Of a DNA stretch of 64,000 bases, positions 17,055-25,035 are shown piece after piece. The DNA comes from Bacteroidales bacterium (GTDB lineage: Bacteria; Bacteroidota; Bacteroidia; Bacteroidales; UBA932). The notes beneath the pieces are model-generated. The model was not told the DNA's origin. It was given only the letters and a program-made list of their open reading frames with translations, and did no database searches. The translations under genes and the position numbers were made by a program. Numbering within the stretch: the stretch's first letter is position 1; the number at the start of each line of letters is the position of its first letter. Where the stretch lies: the NCBI GenBank assembly GCA_017615435.1, contig JAGAAF010000020.1, positions 1 through 64,000 on the forward strand, written 5' to 3'.

Positions 17055-18424
17055 CTATAGCCTTGTGCGCTCTCGCCCTGACGCTCAGTTGCGTGGAGAC
17101 GCCAGTGAACCCGAAGCCGAGTGACAATGACACGTTAGTGCCTCCTGATACGACGGCCATCGATCCGGTGGATCCCAACTACATCGCCCCCGGCGACACC
17201 GTCAGGGAGAAGCCGCTTGTGATGTGGATCGATGCGTCCGCGAACTTCGAGGGACTGGCCAAGAAGAAGGATATCCGGACAGTTCTGGAAAAAGCGAAAA
17301 GCTATGGTTTCAACGGAGTGGTCGTCGGAGTCAAACCCGGTAACGGGCGCGCCCTTTACGAGAGTGAATTCCTTGAACCCTGTGTGAAACTCGGCGGAAA
17401 GACCGTGGAAAGGGACTACGACTATCTGGAATATATTCTGAAAGTCGGCAAGGAACTTGGGATGAGGGTGGAGGCATCTGCGTCCGTGATGGTGATGGGC
17501 GAAAACTCCCGCCGCTACGGAGCCCTGTTTGACGACGATTATTTCAAGGAACTGGAGTGCGTCGAATACCTCCCCGACGGTTTGCATAAAATCAGCGAAA
17601 CCGGAGAGTTCGGCGCCATAAACCCTGCGCACCCTAAGACAACCGCATATGTCACCAGGATGCTGACGGAGATATTCTCCAATCCGAAGTATGCGGCGTT
17701 GGACGGCTTCGTGCTGGACTATTGCCGCTATATGGACTATAACAGCGACTTCTCTGATTACTCGCGGGCTTGTTTCGAAGAGTACATTGGAAAACCGGTG
17801 GAGAACTGGCCGACGGATATCTACTACTATAAGACTCCGGAGACCGCGAAGGGCGACTTCACCCCAGGGCCTCTTTTCAATCAATGGATAGAGTGGCGCT
17901 CCAAGGTGATTCACGACATAGTCGCGGAATGCCGCACGGCGGTGAAGGCTGTGCGTCCGGACGCCGACTTGTCGGTCTGGGCTGCATCCTGGTATCCTCT
18001 GCCGCACACGGGCCAGAACTGGGGAAGTCCGCGATATAAGACCGTGGATTCAAACTGGTGGGCGACCTCCAACTATCATACTACGGGTTACGCCGATCTT
18101 CTGGATTACTTCCAGCTCGGATCATACTACAGTAAAGTCACCGGCTTCGGCTCTTCAGACACTATCGAGTACGCAATTAACAATTGTCGTCAGATCCTTC
18201 GCGGGGACTGTCCCTTCTGGGCCACCTTCTCGATTCCTTCCAACTCGTTTGATGTGAAGACTGCGGTGACGCTGTGCCTTACCCAGACGAGTGGATGTAT
18301 GGTCTTCGATCTGGTGCATATCGGCGGGTGGAACAGCTGGGCCAAGATCAAAGCAGGCGCGGACGCCGCCTGGGAAGAATTGGGAGTCAACTCTCCGCTG
18401 AAAGTAAAACAGTTCCCGGAATAG
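17039..18424 (+). CDS. GHL10-like glycosidase-type lipoprotein, paralogue 2
   Basis: A 461-residue lipoprotein (LTLSCVETP, C18) with a longer Pro/Asp linker than its neighbour. Motifs parallel paralogue 1 in the same order: VLEKAKSYGFNGVVVGV, GKELGMRVEASASVMV, LDGFVLDYCRYMDYNSDF and LSVWAASWYPLPHTGQNW. The shared LDGFxLDYCR and GQNW strings make tandem duplication followed by divergence likely. The barrel cores differ enough that they may attack different linkages or act on successive products. It is the last gene of PUL 1; sufB follows with its own promoter. Confidence 0.75.
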   Translation: MQNKIAIALCALALTLSCVETPVNPKPSDNDTLVPPDTTAIDPVDPNYIAPGDTVREKPLVMWIDASANFEGLAKKKDIRTVLEKAKSYGFNGVVVGVKPGNGRALYESEFLEPCVKLGGKTVERDYDYLEYILKVGKELGMRVEASASVMVMGENSRRYGALFDDDYFKELECVEYLPDGLHKISETGEFGAINPAHPKTTAYVTRMLTEIFSNPKYAALDGFVLDYCRYMDYNSDFSDYSRACFEEYIGKPVENWPTDIYYYKTPETAKGDFTPGPLFNQWIEWRSKVIHDIVAECRTAVKAVRPDADLSVWAASWYPLPHTGQNWGSPRYKTVDSNWWATSNYHTTGYADLLDYFQLGSYYSKVTGFGSSDTIEYAINNCRQILRGDCPFWATFSIPSNSFDVKTAVTLCLTQTSGCMVFDLVHIGGWNSWAKIKAGADAAWEELGVNSPLKVKQFPE

Positions 18425-18427
18425 AGT

Positions 18428-18435
18428 TATATTTG
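18428..18435 (+). promoter_or_regulatory. -7 box of sufB, almost abutting the start codon
   Basis: TATATTTG matches TAnnTTTG perfectly and ends seven bases before the sufB ATG. The transcript start should fall at or within two bases of the ATG, which implies a leaderless or near-leaderless mRNA. No matching -33 TTTG is visible at N19. Confidence 0.55.
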
Positions 18436-18442
18436 CGCCCAG

Positions 18443-19885
18443 ATGGACGAGACGTTAGTAGATATTACCTCCAAGCAATACAAAGAGGGGTTTGTGACGG
18501 ATGTCGAGCAGGAGTATGTGCCGAAAGGCCTCTCCGAGCAGATCATCCGTCAGATTTCTGCTATCAAGCAGGAACCCCAGTGGCTGCTGGAGTTCCGTCT
18601 GGATGCGTTCCGCAAATGGCAGAAAATGACGCCTCCCACCTGGGGACATCTGACGCTGCCGGAAATTGATTTCCAGAATATAATCTACTACGCCGCTCCG
18701 AAAAAGGACGCCGAACGTCCTAAGGAGATAGACCCGAAGCTGCAGGAGACCTTCGACAAGCTTGGCATCCCTATCAGCGAGAGGGAAGTGCTCGCGGGCG
18801 TGCGGTCGAAGGTGGCAGTGGACGCGGTCTTCGACAGCGTCAGCGTCACCACCACCTTCCGCAAGGTGCTCGCGGAGAAGGGCATCATTTTCTGCTCCTT
18901 CTCCGAAGCGGTCCGCGAGCATCCGGAACTCGTACGCAAGTACCTGGCCTCAGTGGTCCCGGCAGGTGACAACTTCTACGCCGCCCTTAACAGCGCGGTC
19001 TTCTCCGACGGTTCGTTCTGCTATATCCCCAAGGGGGTGAAATGCCCTATGGACCTGTCCAGCTACTTCCGCATCAACGCGAGCGGCACGGGCCAGTTTG
19101 AGCGCACGCTCATCGTGGCCGACGAAGGTTCGCAGGTTTCCTATATGGAAGGCTGCACCGCGCCGATGCGCGACGAGCATCAGCTGCACGCCGCGGTGGT
19201 GGAGATCGTCGTGGAGGCCGGGGCGGACGTGCGCTACAGCACCGTCCAGAACTGGTATCCCGGCGACGATCAGGGCCGCGGCGGCATCCTGAATCTCGTC
19301 ACCAAGCGCGGCATCTGCAAGGGCGAAGGCGCACACCTCAGCTGGACGCAGGTGGAAACGGGGTCCGCCGTTACGTGGAAATACCCGTCAACGATCCTGA
19401 AAGGCGACAACAGTTCCTCGGAGTTCTATTCCGTCGCCCTCACAAACAACTACCAGCAGGCCGACACCGGCACCAAGATGATACACCTGGGCCGCAACAC
19501 CAAGAGCCGTATCATCTCCAAGGGTATCAGCGCCGGCCACAGCCAGAATTCCTACCGCGGACTGGTGCGCATCAATCCCGGCGCCGTCGGAGCTCGCAAC
19601 TATTCGCAGTGCGACTCACTGCTCATCGGCTCGCTCTGCGGGGCGCACACCTTCCCGGTAATCCAGAACGCCTGTCCCAAGGCTATCGTAGAGCACGAAG
19701 CCACCACCTCCAAAATCAGCGAAGACCAGCTCTTCTACTGCAACCAGCGCGGAGTGCCGCCCGAGGAAGCGGTGGGCCTGATTGTCAACGGCTACGCCAA
19801 GGAAGTCCTCCAGCGCCTGCCGATGGAATTCGCGGTCGAAGCCCAGAAACTATTGTCAGTATCCCTCGAGGGATCAATCGGATGA
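18443..19885 (+). CDS. sufB: Fe-S cluster scaffold protein SufB
   Basis: A 480-residue core subunit of the SUF iron-sulfur assembly scaffold (SufBC2D), cytoplasmic. Family signatures: [18 protein letters not shown] near the start, [53 protein letters not shown] and the C-terminal [21 protein letters not shown]. Length is normal. The start matches the family N-terminus, and no alternative Met lies nearby. It overlaps sufC by four bases. Confidence 0.98.
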   Translation: MDETLVDITSKQYKEGFVTDVEQEYVPKGLSEQIIRQISAIKQEPQWLLEFRLDAFRKWQKMTPPTWGHLTLPEIDFQNIIYYAAPKKDAERPKEIDPKLQETFDKLGIPISEREVLAGVRSKVAVDAVFDSVSVTTTFRKVLAEKGIIFCSFSEAVREHPELVRKYLASVVPAGDNFYAALNSAVFSDGSFCYIPKGVKCPMDLSSYFRINASGTGQFERTLIVADEGSQVSYMEGCTAPMRDEHQLHAAVVEIVVEAGADVRYSTVQNWYPGDDQGRGGILNLVTKRGICKGEGAHLSWTQVETGSAVTWKYPSTILKGDNSSSEFYSVALTNNYQQADTGTKMIHLGRNTKSRIISKGISAGHSQNSYRGLVRINPGAVGARNYSQCDSLLIGSLCGAHTFPVIQNACPKAIVEHEATTSKISEDQLFYCNQRGVPPEEAVGLIVNGYAKEVLQRLPMEFAVEAQKLLSVSLEGSIG

Positions 19886-20640
19886 TTATGAACGAAATAC
19901 TATTAGATATTCGCGGCCTTCACGCCAGTGTCGAGGGCAAGGAAATACTCCACGGAGTCGATTTGCAGATCCGCCGCGGCGAGGTCCACGCAGTGATGGG
20001 CCCCAACGGCGCGGGCAAATCCACCCTCAGCGCTGTTCTTACGGGTCGACCGGGCTACGAAGTTACCGCCGGCAGCGTCAGCTTCGCGGGCCGCGACCTG
20101 CTGACGATGACCCCGGAGGAACGCTCGTGGGCTGGCTTGTTCCTGAGTTTCCAGTATCCGATCGAGATCCCGGGCGTGAGTATGACCAACTTCCTGAAGG
20201 CCGCCGTGCAAGCACGGCGAAAGGCCGCCGGCCTGCCGGAACTCAGCGCTTCTGAGTTTTTGGGACTGCTGAAGCAGAAAATGGCCCTGCTGAAAATGAA
20301 ACCGGAGTTCGCGAAACGAGAGGTGAACGTGGGCTTTTCCGGAGGAGAAAAAAAGCGCGGCGAAATCTTCCAGATGGCTATGCTGGAGCCTGTGCTGTCC
20401 ATTCTTGACGAGACTGACAGCGGTCTTGATGTGGACGCGCTGAAGATAGTGGCGGAAGGAGTGAATTCGCTGAAGACGCCTCAGACATCTGCGATAATAA
20501 TTACTCACTACCACAAATTATTGGAGTATATAGTTCCCGACGTGGTGCACGTGCTGAAGGACGGACGCATCGTTCGCACGGGCGGCAAGGAACTGGCCGA
20601 CCGTATCGAAGCCGAAGGATTCGAAGGAATAGATGGATAG
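19882..20640 (+). CDS. sufC: Fe-S assembly ATPase SufC
   Basis: A 252-residue ABC-type ATPase that powers the SUF scaffold. Walker [10 protein letters not shown] is at residues 40-48, the ABC signature [11 protein letters not shown] (SufC-type) follows, then Walker [18 protein letters not shown] and the H-loop IIITHYH. The frame is open further upstream inside sufB, but the ATG at 19882, overlapping the sufB stop, gives the normal SufC N-terminus; an ATG at 19888 is equally possible. It overlaps sufD by eight bases. Confidence 0.97.
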   Translation: MIMNEILLDIRGLHASVEGKEILHGVDLQIRRGEVHAVMGPNGAGKSTLSAVLTGRPGYEVTAGSVSFAGRDLLTMTPEERSWAGLFLSFQYPIEIPGVSMTNFLKAAVQARRKAAGLPELSASEFLGLLKQKMALLKMKPEFAKREVNVGFSGGEKKRGEIFQMAMLEPVLSILDETDSGLDVDALKIVAEGVNSLKTPQTSAIIITHYHKLLEYIVPDVVHVLKDGRIVRTGGKELADRIEAEGFEGIDG

Positions 20641-21223
20641 GATCTACGTAATAGGCAGGGACGAAATCCCGCAGAAGATCGTACTTGGGGCAGGGGAAAG
20701 CCTCAAGGTGACCTTCGTGGCCCTGCCGGGCGCGGATGCCGACCTTTCGCTCACGGTCGAGCTGACGGGAGAGGGCGCGGAGCTTGATGCCGCCGGCCTT
20801 TTCGTCTGCCGCGCAGACGAACACGTCTCCATCCGGATGAACGTCCGCCATCTGGCGGGCGGATGCCGCTCGAATCAGCTCTTCCGCGGGGTAGCGGACG
20901 GACAGTCGCACGTTCAATTCTACGGCCTGATCTACGTCCAGCAGGATGCGCAGAAGACCGAAGCGTATCAGTCGTGCAACTCGCTGCTCTTAAACGAGGG
21001 AGCCCGTGTGGAGACCGACCCTCAGCTTGAAATCTACGCTGATGATGTGGTCTGCTCACACGGGGCTGCCATCGGATATCTGTCCGCCGACGAACTGTTC
21101 TATATGCGTTCCAGGGGTATTCCCGAGGAGGAGGCGCGCCGGCTGCAGATACTGTCTTTCCTTTCGCCTGTTTTGTCCAGGCTGCCGGAAGAATATTACT
21201 CGCTTATCGGCTTCCAGAGATGA
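20633..21223 (+). CDS. sufD: short SufD-like protein
   Basis: SufD partners SufB in the SUF scaffold. At 196 residues this one is about half the usual length (roughly 400-450). It keeps the C-terminal core: SNQLFRGVADGQSHVQFYGLIYV, QSCNSLLLNEGARVETDPQLEI, then CSHGAAIGYLSADELFYMRSRGI with the conserved Cys-Ser-His. It ends normally. The N-terminal helical region and part of the beta-helix are missing; the start overlapping sufC and the lack of any remnant indicate a genuinely short gene, not a frameshift. No sufS or sufE follows. Confidence 0.88.
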   Translation: MDRIYVIGRDEIPQKIVLGAGESLKVTFVALPGADADLSLTVELTGEGAELDAAGLFVCRADEHVSIRMNVRHLAGGCRSNQLFRGVADGQSHVQFYGLIYVQQDAQKTEAYQSCNSLLLNEGARVETDPQLEIYADDVVCSHGAAIGYLSADELFYMRSRGIPEEEARRLQILSFLSPVLSRLPEEYYSLIGFQR

Positions 21224-21585
21224 GTCTCGCCGATACCAAACACCTTTCCTGAAACCTGAAGCATACCGTCCTTGGTGAAGAGGATGGTGCAGTTTGCCTT
21301 GATTCCGCGGGTGGGGTCGCTGATCTTGGCGCCGTCCCAGCGCTTTTTCTCTGCGTTGTATTTGATTCCCTTCACGAGATCGATGTGCTTGAAGCCGTCT
21401 TCTGCGGTCCAGTAGACATAGCCGTCGTAAGATCCTTCTGCGTTCTTCACGAACTCGACCTTGCTCTGCTCTTTCTCGATGAGGTATTTACCTACGATTC
21501 CGTCTGCCTTGTCATTCCTTGCATTCTGTGCGAATGCGATTGCTCCTGCGAGGAGCAGCATAAGGGTAACGATGATTTTCTTCAT
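21196..21585 (-). CDS. DUF2147-like secreted protein
   Basis: A 129-residue protein with a clear signal peptide (MKKIIVTLMLLLAGAIAFAQ). The frame extends upstream to 21669 but lacks signal-peptide character there; the ATG at 21585 fits. The mature domain has the pattern of the DUF2147 family: GIVGKYLIEKEQSKVEF, GYVYWTAEDGF, KRWDGAKISDPTRG and ISGK-like beta turns. It is probably periplasmic and of unknown function. The 3' end overlaps sufD convergently by 28 bases. A TACCTTTG -7 box lies 29 bases upstream. Confidence 0.72.
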   Translation of the reverse strand: MKKIIVTLMLLLAGAIAFAQNARNDKADGIVGKYLIEKEQSKVEFVKNAEGSYDGYVYWTAEDGFKHIDLVKGIKYNAEKKRWDGAKISDPTRGIKANCTILFTKDGMLQVSGKVFGIGETHLWKPISE

Positions 21586-21610
21586 TTCTAAGTGGTTTTT
21601 ATTTAAGTGA

Positions 21611-21640
21611 TTGCAAAGGTAATTATTTTTCGTATATTTG
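21611..21640. promoter_or_regulatory. overlapping divergent promoters of rpsP and the DUF2147 gene
   Basis: Plus strand: TTG at 21611-21613 and TATATTTG at 21633-21640, 19 bp apart, for rpsP. Minus strand: TACCTTTG at 21621-21614 for the DUF2147-like gene. The rpsP -33 region and the minus-strand -7 box are adjacent, so the two polymerases probably compete. Confidence 0.65.
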
Positions 21641-21694
21641 CGTCCGCTCTCGGGTAGAGCACAATGCAATTATTAACTATTAAACAGATTCACA

Positions 21695-22282
21695 ATGGCT
21701 GTTAAAATTCGTTTACAGCGCCACGGAAAGAAGAATTTCGCATTCTTCCACATTGTTGTGGCAGACACGCGCGCCCCGCGTGACGGTCGTTTCATCGAGC
21801 AGATCGGTGTTTACAATCCTAACACTAACCCTGCAACGATTACTCTTAATTTCGAGCGTGCTCTCGCTTGGCTCAAGGTCGGTGCAGAGCCCACTCTGGT
21901 TTGCCGCAGGATCCTCTCTTACGAGGGTGTCCTCCTTCGCAACCACCTCGACGGCGGTGTCGCCAAGGGAGCTCTGACTCCGGAGGCCGCTGACAAGAAG
22001 TGGAACGACTGGAAGGCTCAGCGCGACGCCAAGATCGAGGCCAAGATCAATGGTCTGAAGAACGAGGCTATCGCAGCAGCCAAGGCCGCTAAGGCCGAAG
22101 AGGCAAAGGTCAATGAAGCAAGGGCTGAGGCTATCGCCAAGAAGGCCGCCGAGCTCGCCGCCGCTGAGGCAGCAGCAAAGGCAGAGGCCGAGGCTGTCGC
22201 CGAGGAAGCTCCTGCAGCTGAAGAGGCTCCCGTGGAGGAGGCTCCCGCAGCTGAGGCTGAGGCACCCGCAGAGGAGGCCTAA
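21695..22282 (+). CDS. rpsP: 30S ribosomal protein S16 with long Ala/Glu tail
   Basis: The first 85 or so residues are a standard S16 ([40 protein letters not shown]). The remainder, to residue 195, is a charged, low-complexity extension (Ala, Glu, Lys, Pro), probably helical then disordered. Most S16 proteins are 80-100 residues; long acidic tails on S16 occur in Bacteroidota. A Bacteroides promoter lies upstream, and the stop overlaps the rimM start by one base. Confidence 0.97.
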   Translation: MAVKIRLQRHGKKNFAFFHIVVADTRAPRDGRFIEQIGVYNPNTNPATITLNFERALAWLKVGAEPTLVCRRILSYEGVLLRNHLDGGVAKGALTPEAADKKWNDWKAQRDAKIEAKINGLKNEAIAAAKAAKAEEAKVNEARAEAIAKKAAELAAAEAAAKAEAEAVAEEAPAAEEAPVEEAPAAEAEAPAEEA

Positions 22283-22758
22283 TGCTTCGCATTGGCAAAA
22301 TTATCAAGTCCAATGGCACTGACGGAGGTCTCCTCGTGAGCGCTCCCGAAGTGGAACTTGAACAAATCGAGGGTCCGGTATACGTCGAATTCGACGGTTT
22401 ACCGGCCCCTTTCTTTTTTGATGACTGCACCCCGCGCGGAACTTCCCGCTATATAGTCCATATGACCGGCGTGCGCTCCCTGAAGGACGCAGAAGAAATG
22501 GTCGGCCGCGACATTCTGTTCGACGGGGAATTCGAGGAAGATGGTTCTCCGGAAGATTTTGTCGGCTGGAAGGTGTTCGACCGCGACTATGAACTTGGCG
22601 TCGTGGAAGACTACGAGCCCATCCCGGGCAATTTCTGCCTGTATGTTAAGCGGCCGTCAGGGGAACAGGTTATGATCCCCCTCCACGAAGATTTTATTTT
22701 GAGTGCTGACTCTCAGGAAAAGAAGCTTATTCTCCAGCTTCCAGATGGCCTTTATTGA
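22282..22758 (+). CDS. rimM: ribosome maturation factor RimM
   Basis: A 158-residue 16S rRNA processing factor that assists 30S head assembly and binds S19. An N-terminal RimM barrel (LRIGKIIKSNGTDGGLLV; YIVHMTGVRSLKDAEEMVGR) is followed by a PRC-barrel-like part (DFVGWKVFDRDYELGVVEDY; EQVMIPLHEDFILS). The rpsP-rimM pairing is widely conserved, although trmD does not follow here. The start shares one base with the rpsP stop. The 3' end overlaps the convergent small gene by 32 bases. Confidence 0.95.
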   Translation: MLRIGKIIKSNGTDGGLLVSAPEVELEQIEGPVYVEFDGLPAPFFFDDCTPRGTSRYIVHMTGVRSLKDAEEMVGRDILFDGEFEEDGSPEDFVGWKVFDRDYELGVVEDYEPIPGNFCLYVKRPSGEQVMIPLHEDFILSADSQEKKLILQLPDGLY

Positions 22759-22942
22759 CGATAAAGTGCCGCATTCCGTACCAGTAGCCGAAATAGCCTA
22801 CCCAACTGAAAAACAGAACAAGGATTCCGAGCGGTACTTTTCCGTACCACTTGAGTGTTTGCTGTCTCCAGAGGTCAAGCGCCGAAATGAACGCCGGAAT
22901 CAGCCCGACCAGATATACTATCATTAGTAGAATTCCAATCAT
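22727..22942 (-). CDS. small membrane protein, two TM segments
   Basis: A 71-residue protein: a hydrophobic helix at residues 2-22 (IGILLMIVYLVGLIPAFISAL), a basic loop (DLWRQQTLKWYGKVP) and a second helix at about 37-57 (GILVLFFSWVGYFGYWYGM), with a charged tail. It resembles small inner-membrane proteins of unknown function in this phylum. TATTTTTG on the minus strand ends four bases before the ATG, so the mRNA would be leaderless; otherwise Met7 is used. I do not recognise a specific family. Confidence 0.6.
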   Translation of the reverse strand: MIGILLMIVYLVGLIPAFISALDLWRQQTLKWYGKVPLGILVLFFSWVGYFGYWYGMRHFIVNKGHLEAGE

Positions 22943-22946
22943 ATCG

Positions 22947-22954
22947 CAAAAATA
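22947..22954 (-). promoter_or_regulatory. -7 box of the small membrane protein gene
   Basis: The minus strand reads TATTTTTG (TAnnTTTG), four bases from the start codon. No -33 TTTG is seen at the right distance, so the call rests on the -7 box alone. Confidence 0.4.
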
Positions 22955-23056
22955 AAAATAAGCCGTGAAATGTAACCTGCTGATAATCAGTTAACTTACT
23001 AATTGGCTACCCCTTCTGCGAGGTGGTAGTACATTGCTTAAATCATTAATAGTCAA

Positions 23057-23860
23057 TCATTTACATTTCACGCTAATGCCAAATACTGCGGCGCCGCTGC
23101 CGGTCATTGAGGCGTAGATTGCTCCGTCGGCATAGAAACGTTCTTTCAGGGCGGCGATTTCGGGGTGTTTGGGGAAAACGCTGGCTTCGAAATCGTTTAC
23201 GACCTTTCCGCGCCATTCGCTGACGGGTAGTGCGAGGACCTCGCGAAGAGGAAGGTCAGCCAGGGCGGGTTCACAAATGGACGGGTGGTTTTCTTCGGTC
23301 CATTTATCGCGGGGTACGATTCCTCCATAGGCTTCCGCAGTGCTGACGTGAACGCCGTTAGGTATTGCGATCCTGATATCATACTCCGACAGGTCGATAT
23401 CCGCGGGCGTGAGTATCTCTCCTTTTCCTGAACCCCATTGGGGGATATTCCTGATGAAGAATGCACAGTCTGCACCGAGCCTGCCGGCGAGTTCTTCCAG
23501 GCGCTCGACGGAAAGCCCCAACTCAAACAGGTCGTTCAACATTCGTAATGCGAAAGCGCAGTCGGACGAGCCTCCGCCAAGGCCGGCCCCGACCGGGATC
23601 CCTTTCCGGACGCGGATGCTGACCGGACCGATTCCGCACTCTTGCGCGAGCAGCCGCCAGGCCTTGGTGGTCAGGTCCGACTGCGGATCCCAGTCCGCGC
23701 CTTCAAGTTCGATTGAGAACTCGTCCGCCCTGACTATTTCCAGTTCGTCGCGGAAGGCATCTACCGGATAGAAGAGCGTGTCGAGGTCGTGATAACCGTC
23801 CGCCCTCTTGCGGAGGACGTTGAGGCCTATGTTGATCTTCGGTGTGGGGTAGCAAATCAT
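23057..23860 (-). CDS. ispE: 4-diphosphocytidyl-2-C-methyl-D-erythritol kinase
   Basis: A 267-residue GHMP kinase of the non-mevalonate isoprenoid pathway; it phosphorylates CDP-ME. Signatures: PTPKINIGLNVLRKRADGYH (catalytic-site Lys8), the ATP-binding PVGAGLGGGSSDCA (89-102), LGADCAFF with catalytic Asp131, and the C-terminal ASMTGSGAAVFGI. Length is normal. It overlaps queH by four bases and is co-transcribed with it. Confidence 0.97.
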   Translation of the reverse strand: MICYPTPKINIGLNVLRKRADGYHDLDTLFYPVDAFRDELEIVRADEFSIELEGADWDPQSDLTTKAWRLLAQECGIGPVSIRVRKGIPVGAGLGGGSSDCAFALRMLNDLFELGLSVERLEELAGRLGADCAFFIRNIPQWGSGKGEILTPADIDLSEYDIRIAIPNGVHVSTAEAYGGIVPRDKWTEENHPSICEPALADLPLREVLALPVSEWRGKVVNDFEASVFPKHPEIAALKERFYADGAIYASMTGSGAAVFGISVKCK

Positions 23861-24447
23861 TCCTTCGGTTTTGAGTATTCACATCCGCAGAAGGTCTGGT
23901 TGTAGAAACCGAGCTCGCGGATCAGCTCGGCCCGGCGCGGCTGCAAGCCTCCCTTGCGCCAGTTCATATCCCACCACGTAACACCACTGACAGCCGCACA
24001 GGCATCGAAGCCGGCGGCATTGACCTGGTCAAGGTCTTTCCAGCGGGACGATGCGAGGGTGGTGGCGAGCACCGCGAAACCGTTTGCAGCGGCGTACGCG
24101 GCCGCTCGTGTGAGGCGGTAACGGAAGCACTCGAGACAACGGGGACCCCTTTCCGGAGCCTCCTCGCGGCCGCGGGCGACGCAAGAAAGCCAGTCGGCGT
24201 GGTCATAGTCATCATCCACCCAGTCGACGCCCAGCAAACCGCAGTAGCGGATAATCTCCGCCTTGCGCAGTTCGTATTCGTCTAAAGGGGTGATGTTGGA
24301 ATTCGAAAAGAACACTGTCGGCTTCAGCCCGTTCTGGACTATGCATTCCAATATCGCGGAAGAGCAGGGCGCGCAACACGCGTGCAGAAGGATACGCCCT
24401 TCCGCCGGCGGGACTAATTTAACCAAAGGTGTCGCACACAGGTCCAT
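23857..24447 (-). CDS. queH: epoxyqueuosine reductase QueH
   Basis: A 196-residue enzyme (former DUF208) that reduces epoxyqueuosine in tRNA to queuosine, replacing QueG. Cysteine motifs for the Fe-S and iron sites: HACCAPCS (C24, C25, C28), CLECFRYR (C104, C107) and FCGCEYS (C187, C189). The frame begins at 24456, but a TATTTTTG -7 box at 24461-24454 overlaps that ATG, so I choose the next ATG at 24447 (MDLCATP), where the transcript would begin. It overlaps ispE by four bases. Confidence 0.92.
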   Translation of the reverse strand: MDLCATPLVKLVPPAEGRILLHACCAPCSSAILECIVQNGLKPTVFFSNSNITPLDEYELRKAEIIRYCGLLGVDWVDDDYDHADWLSCVARGREEAPERGPRCLECFRYRLTRAAAYAAANGFAVLATTLASSRWKDLDQVNAAGFDACAAVSGVTWWDMNWRKGGLQPRRAELIRELGFYNQTFCGCEYSKPKE

Positions 24448-24453
24448 ACTCAG

Positions 24454-24461
24454 CAAAAATA
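24454..24461 (-). promoter_or_regulatory. -7 box of queH-ispE
   Basis: The minus strand reads TATTTTTG, ending six bases before the chosen ATG. It implies a leaderless queH mRNA. No convincing -33 box is visible. Confidence 0.45.
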
Positions 24462-24480
24462 CGAAATATCAGACGAAAAT

Positions 24481-24511
24481 TTTGCGAATTAAAGAAATCA
24501 TACTATTTTTG
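24481..24511 (+). promoter_or_regulatory. promoter of tRNA-Leu(GAG)
   Basis: TTTG (24481-24484) and TATTTTTG (24504-24511) are separated by exactly 19 bp, a full match to the Bacteroides consensus. The tRNA starts 13 bases downstream. Confidence 0.85.
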
Positions 24512-24523
24512 CAGTCCCAAATC

Positions 24524-24606
24524 GCGGTAGTGGTGAAATGGTAGACACGCTACTTTGAGGGGGTAGTGCCCGTTGGGGTGTGTGAGTTCGACTCTCACCT
24601 ACCGCA
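24524..24606 (+). tRNA. tRNA-Leu(GAG)
   Basis: The acceptor stem GCGGTAG/CTACCGC is perfect. The anticodon stem CTACT/GGTAG encloses TTGAGGG, giving anticodon GAG (CUC/CUU codons). A long variable arm and the T arm GTGAGTTCGACTCTCAC are present. The discriminator base is A and CCA is not encoded. Confidence 0.95.
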
Positions 24607-24607
24607 C

Positions 24608-24638
24608 GAAGACGACTTCGAAAGAGGCCGTCTTTTTT
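24608..24638 (+). terminator. terminator of tRNA-Leu(GAG)
   Basis: AGACGACTTC-GAAA-GAGGCCGTCT forms a stem with one mismatch and a GAAA tetraloop, followed by six Ts. It begins directly after the tRNA. Confidence 0.85.
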
Positions 24639-24733
24639 CGTAAAATACCCCAAAAATCGGGGTAAAAATGCCTTTTAGCACGCTCTAATTAACTTTTTTT
24701 AACGAAAAGTGTACGTAATTAGTTTTTTTTACC

Positions 24734-24741
24734 TACATTTG
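24734..24741 (+). promoter_or_regulatory. -7 box of the Hc1-like gene
   Basis: TACATTTG matches TAnnTTTG. The transcript would begin near 24748, giving a leader of about 38 bases. The upstream 24640-24730 stretch is AT-rich with several T/A runs, which may act as an UP-like element; no TTTG at N19. Confidence 0.55.
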
Positions 24742-24785
24742 ACTAGACATTAATGTTCAACTAAAACCAAATTATCATTTTTATT

Positions 24786-24950
24786 ATGGAGAAACTCGTT
24801 AAAGAAATCCTCGCCGAGGTTGAAGCAATCAAGGCTGACATCGTTAAGGAAGGCAACAAAGCAGCTGCTGCTCGCGTTCGCAAAGCCACCCTTAAGCTCG
24901 AGAAACTCGGTAAGGAGTATCGTAAGAAGAGCGTTGCTGCTGCAAAATAA
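24786..24950 (+). CDS. Hc1-like histone protein
   Basis: A 54-residue Lys/Ala-rich protein (MEKLVKEILAEVEAIKADIV..., then AAAARVRKATLKLEKLGKEY). The N-terminus is a coiled-coil-like helix and the C-terminus basic, matching the short histone-H1-like (Hc1) proteins common in Bacteroidales. It should bind DNA non-specifically as a nucleoid protein. It has its own promoter and a strong terminator, so it is monocistronic. Codon use is plain and T-ending, as in highly expressed genes. Confidence 0.9.
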   Translation: MEKLVKEILAEVEAIKADIVKEGNKAAAARVRKATLKLEKLGKEYRKKSVAAAK

Positions 24951-24968
24951 TTCAGCGCAACTCGAACA

Positions 24969-25007
24969 AATAAAGGCTTTCCTAGTCGGAAGGCCTTTAT
25001 TTTTTTT
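24969..25007 (+). terminator. terminator of the Hc1-like gene
   Basis: AATAAAGGCTTTCC pairs with GGAAGGCCTTTATT around TAGTC, followed by a run of eight Ts. This is a strong intrinsic terminator. Confidence 0.9.
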
Positions 25008-25008
25008 C

Positions 25009-25016
25009 TATCTTTG
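25009..25016 (+). promoter_or_regulatory. -7 box of the PUL 2 operon
   Basis: TATCTTTG lies directly after the preceding terminator and 19 bases before the ATG at 25036. It is the only clear -7 box between the Hc1-like gene and the end of PUL 2, where the genes are overlapping or nearly so. Confidence 0.6.
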
Positions 25017-25035
25017 AGAAACAAACCTAACCCAT

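Noticed and set aside
19375..19881. Upstream extension of the sufC frame
   Set aside because: It lies inside sufB, gives low-complexity Arg/Pro-rich peptide and the family N-terminus starts at 19882.
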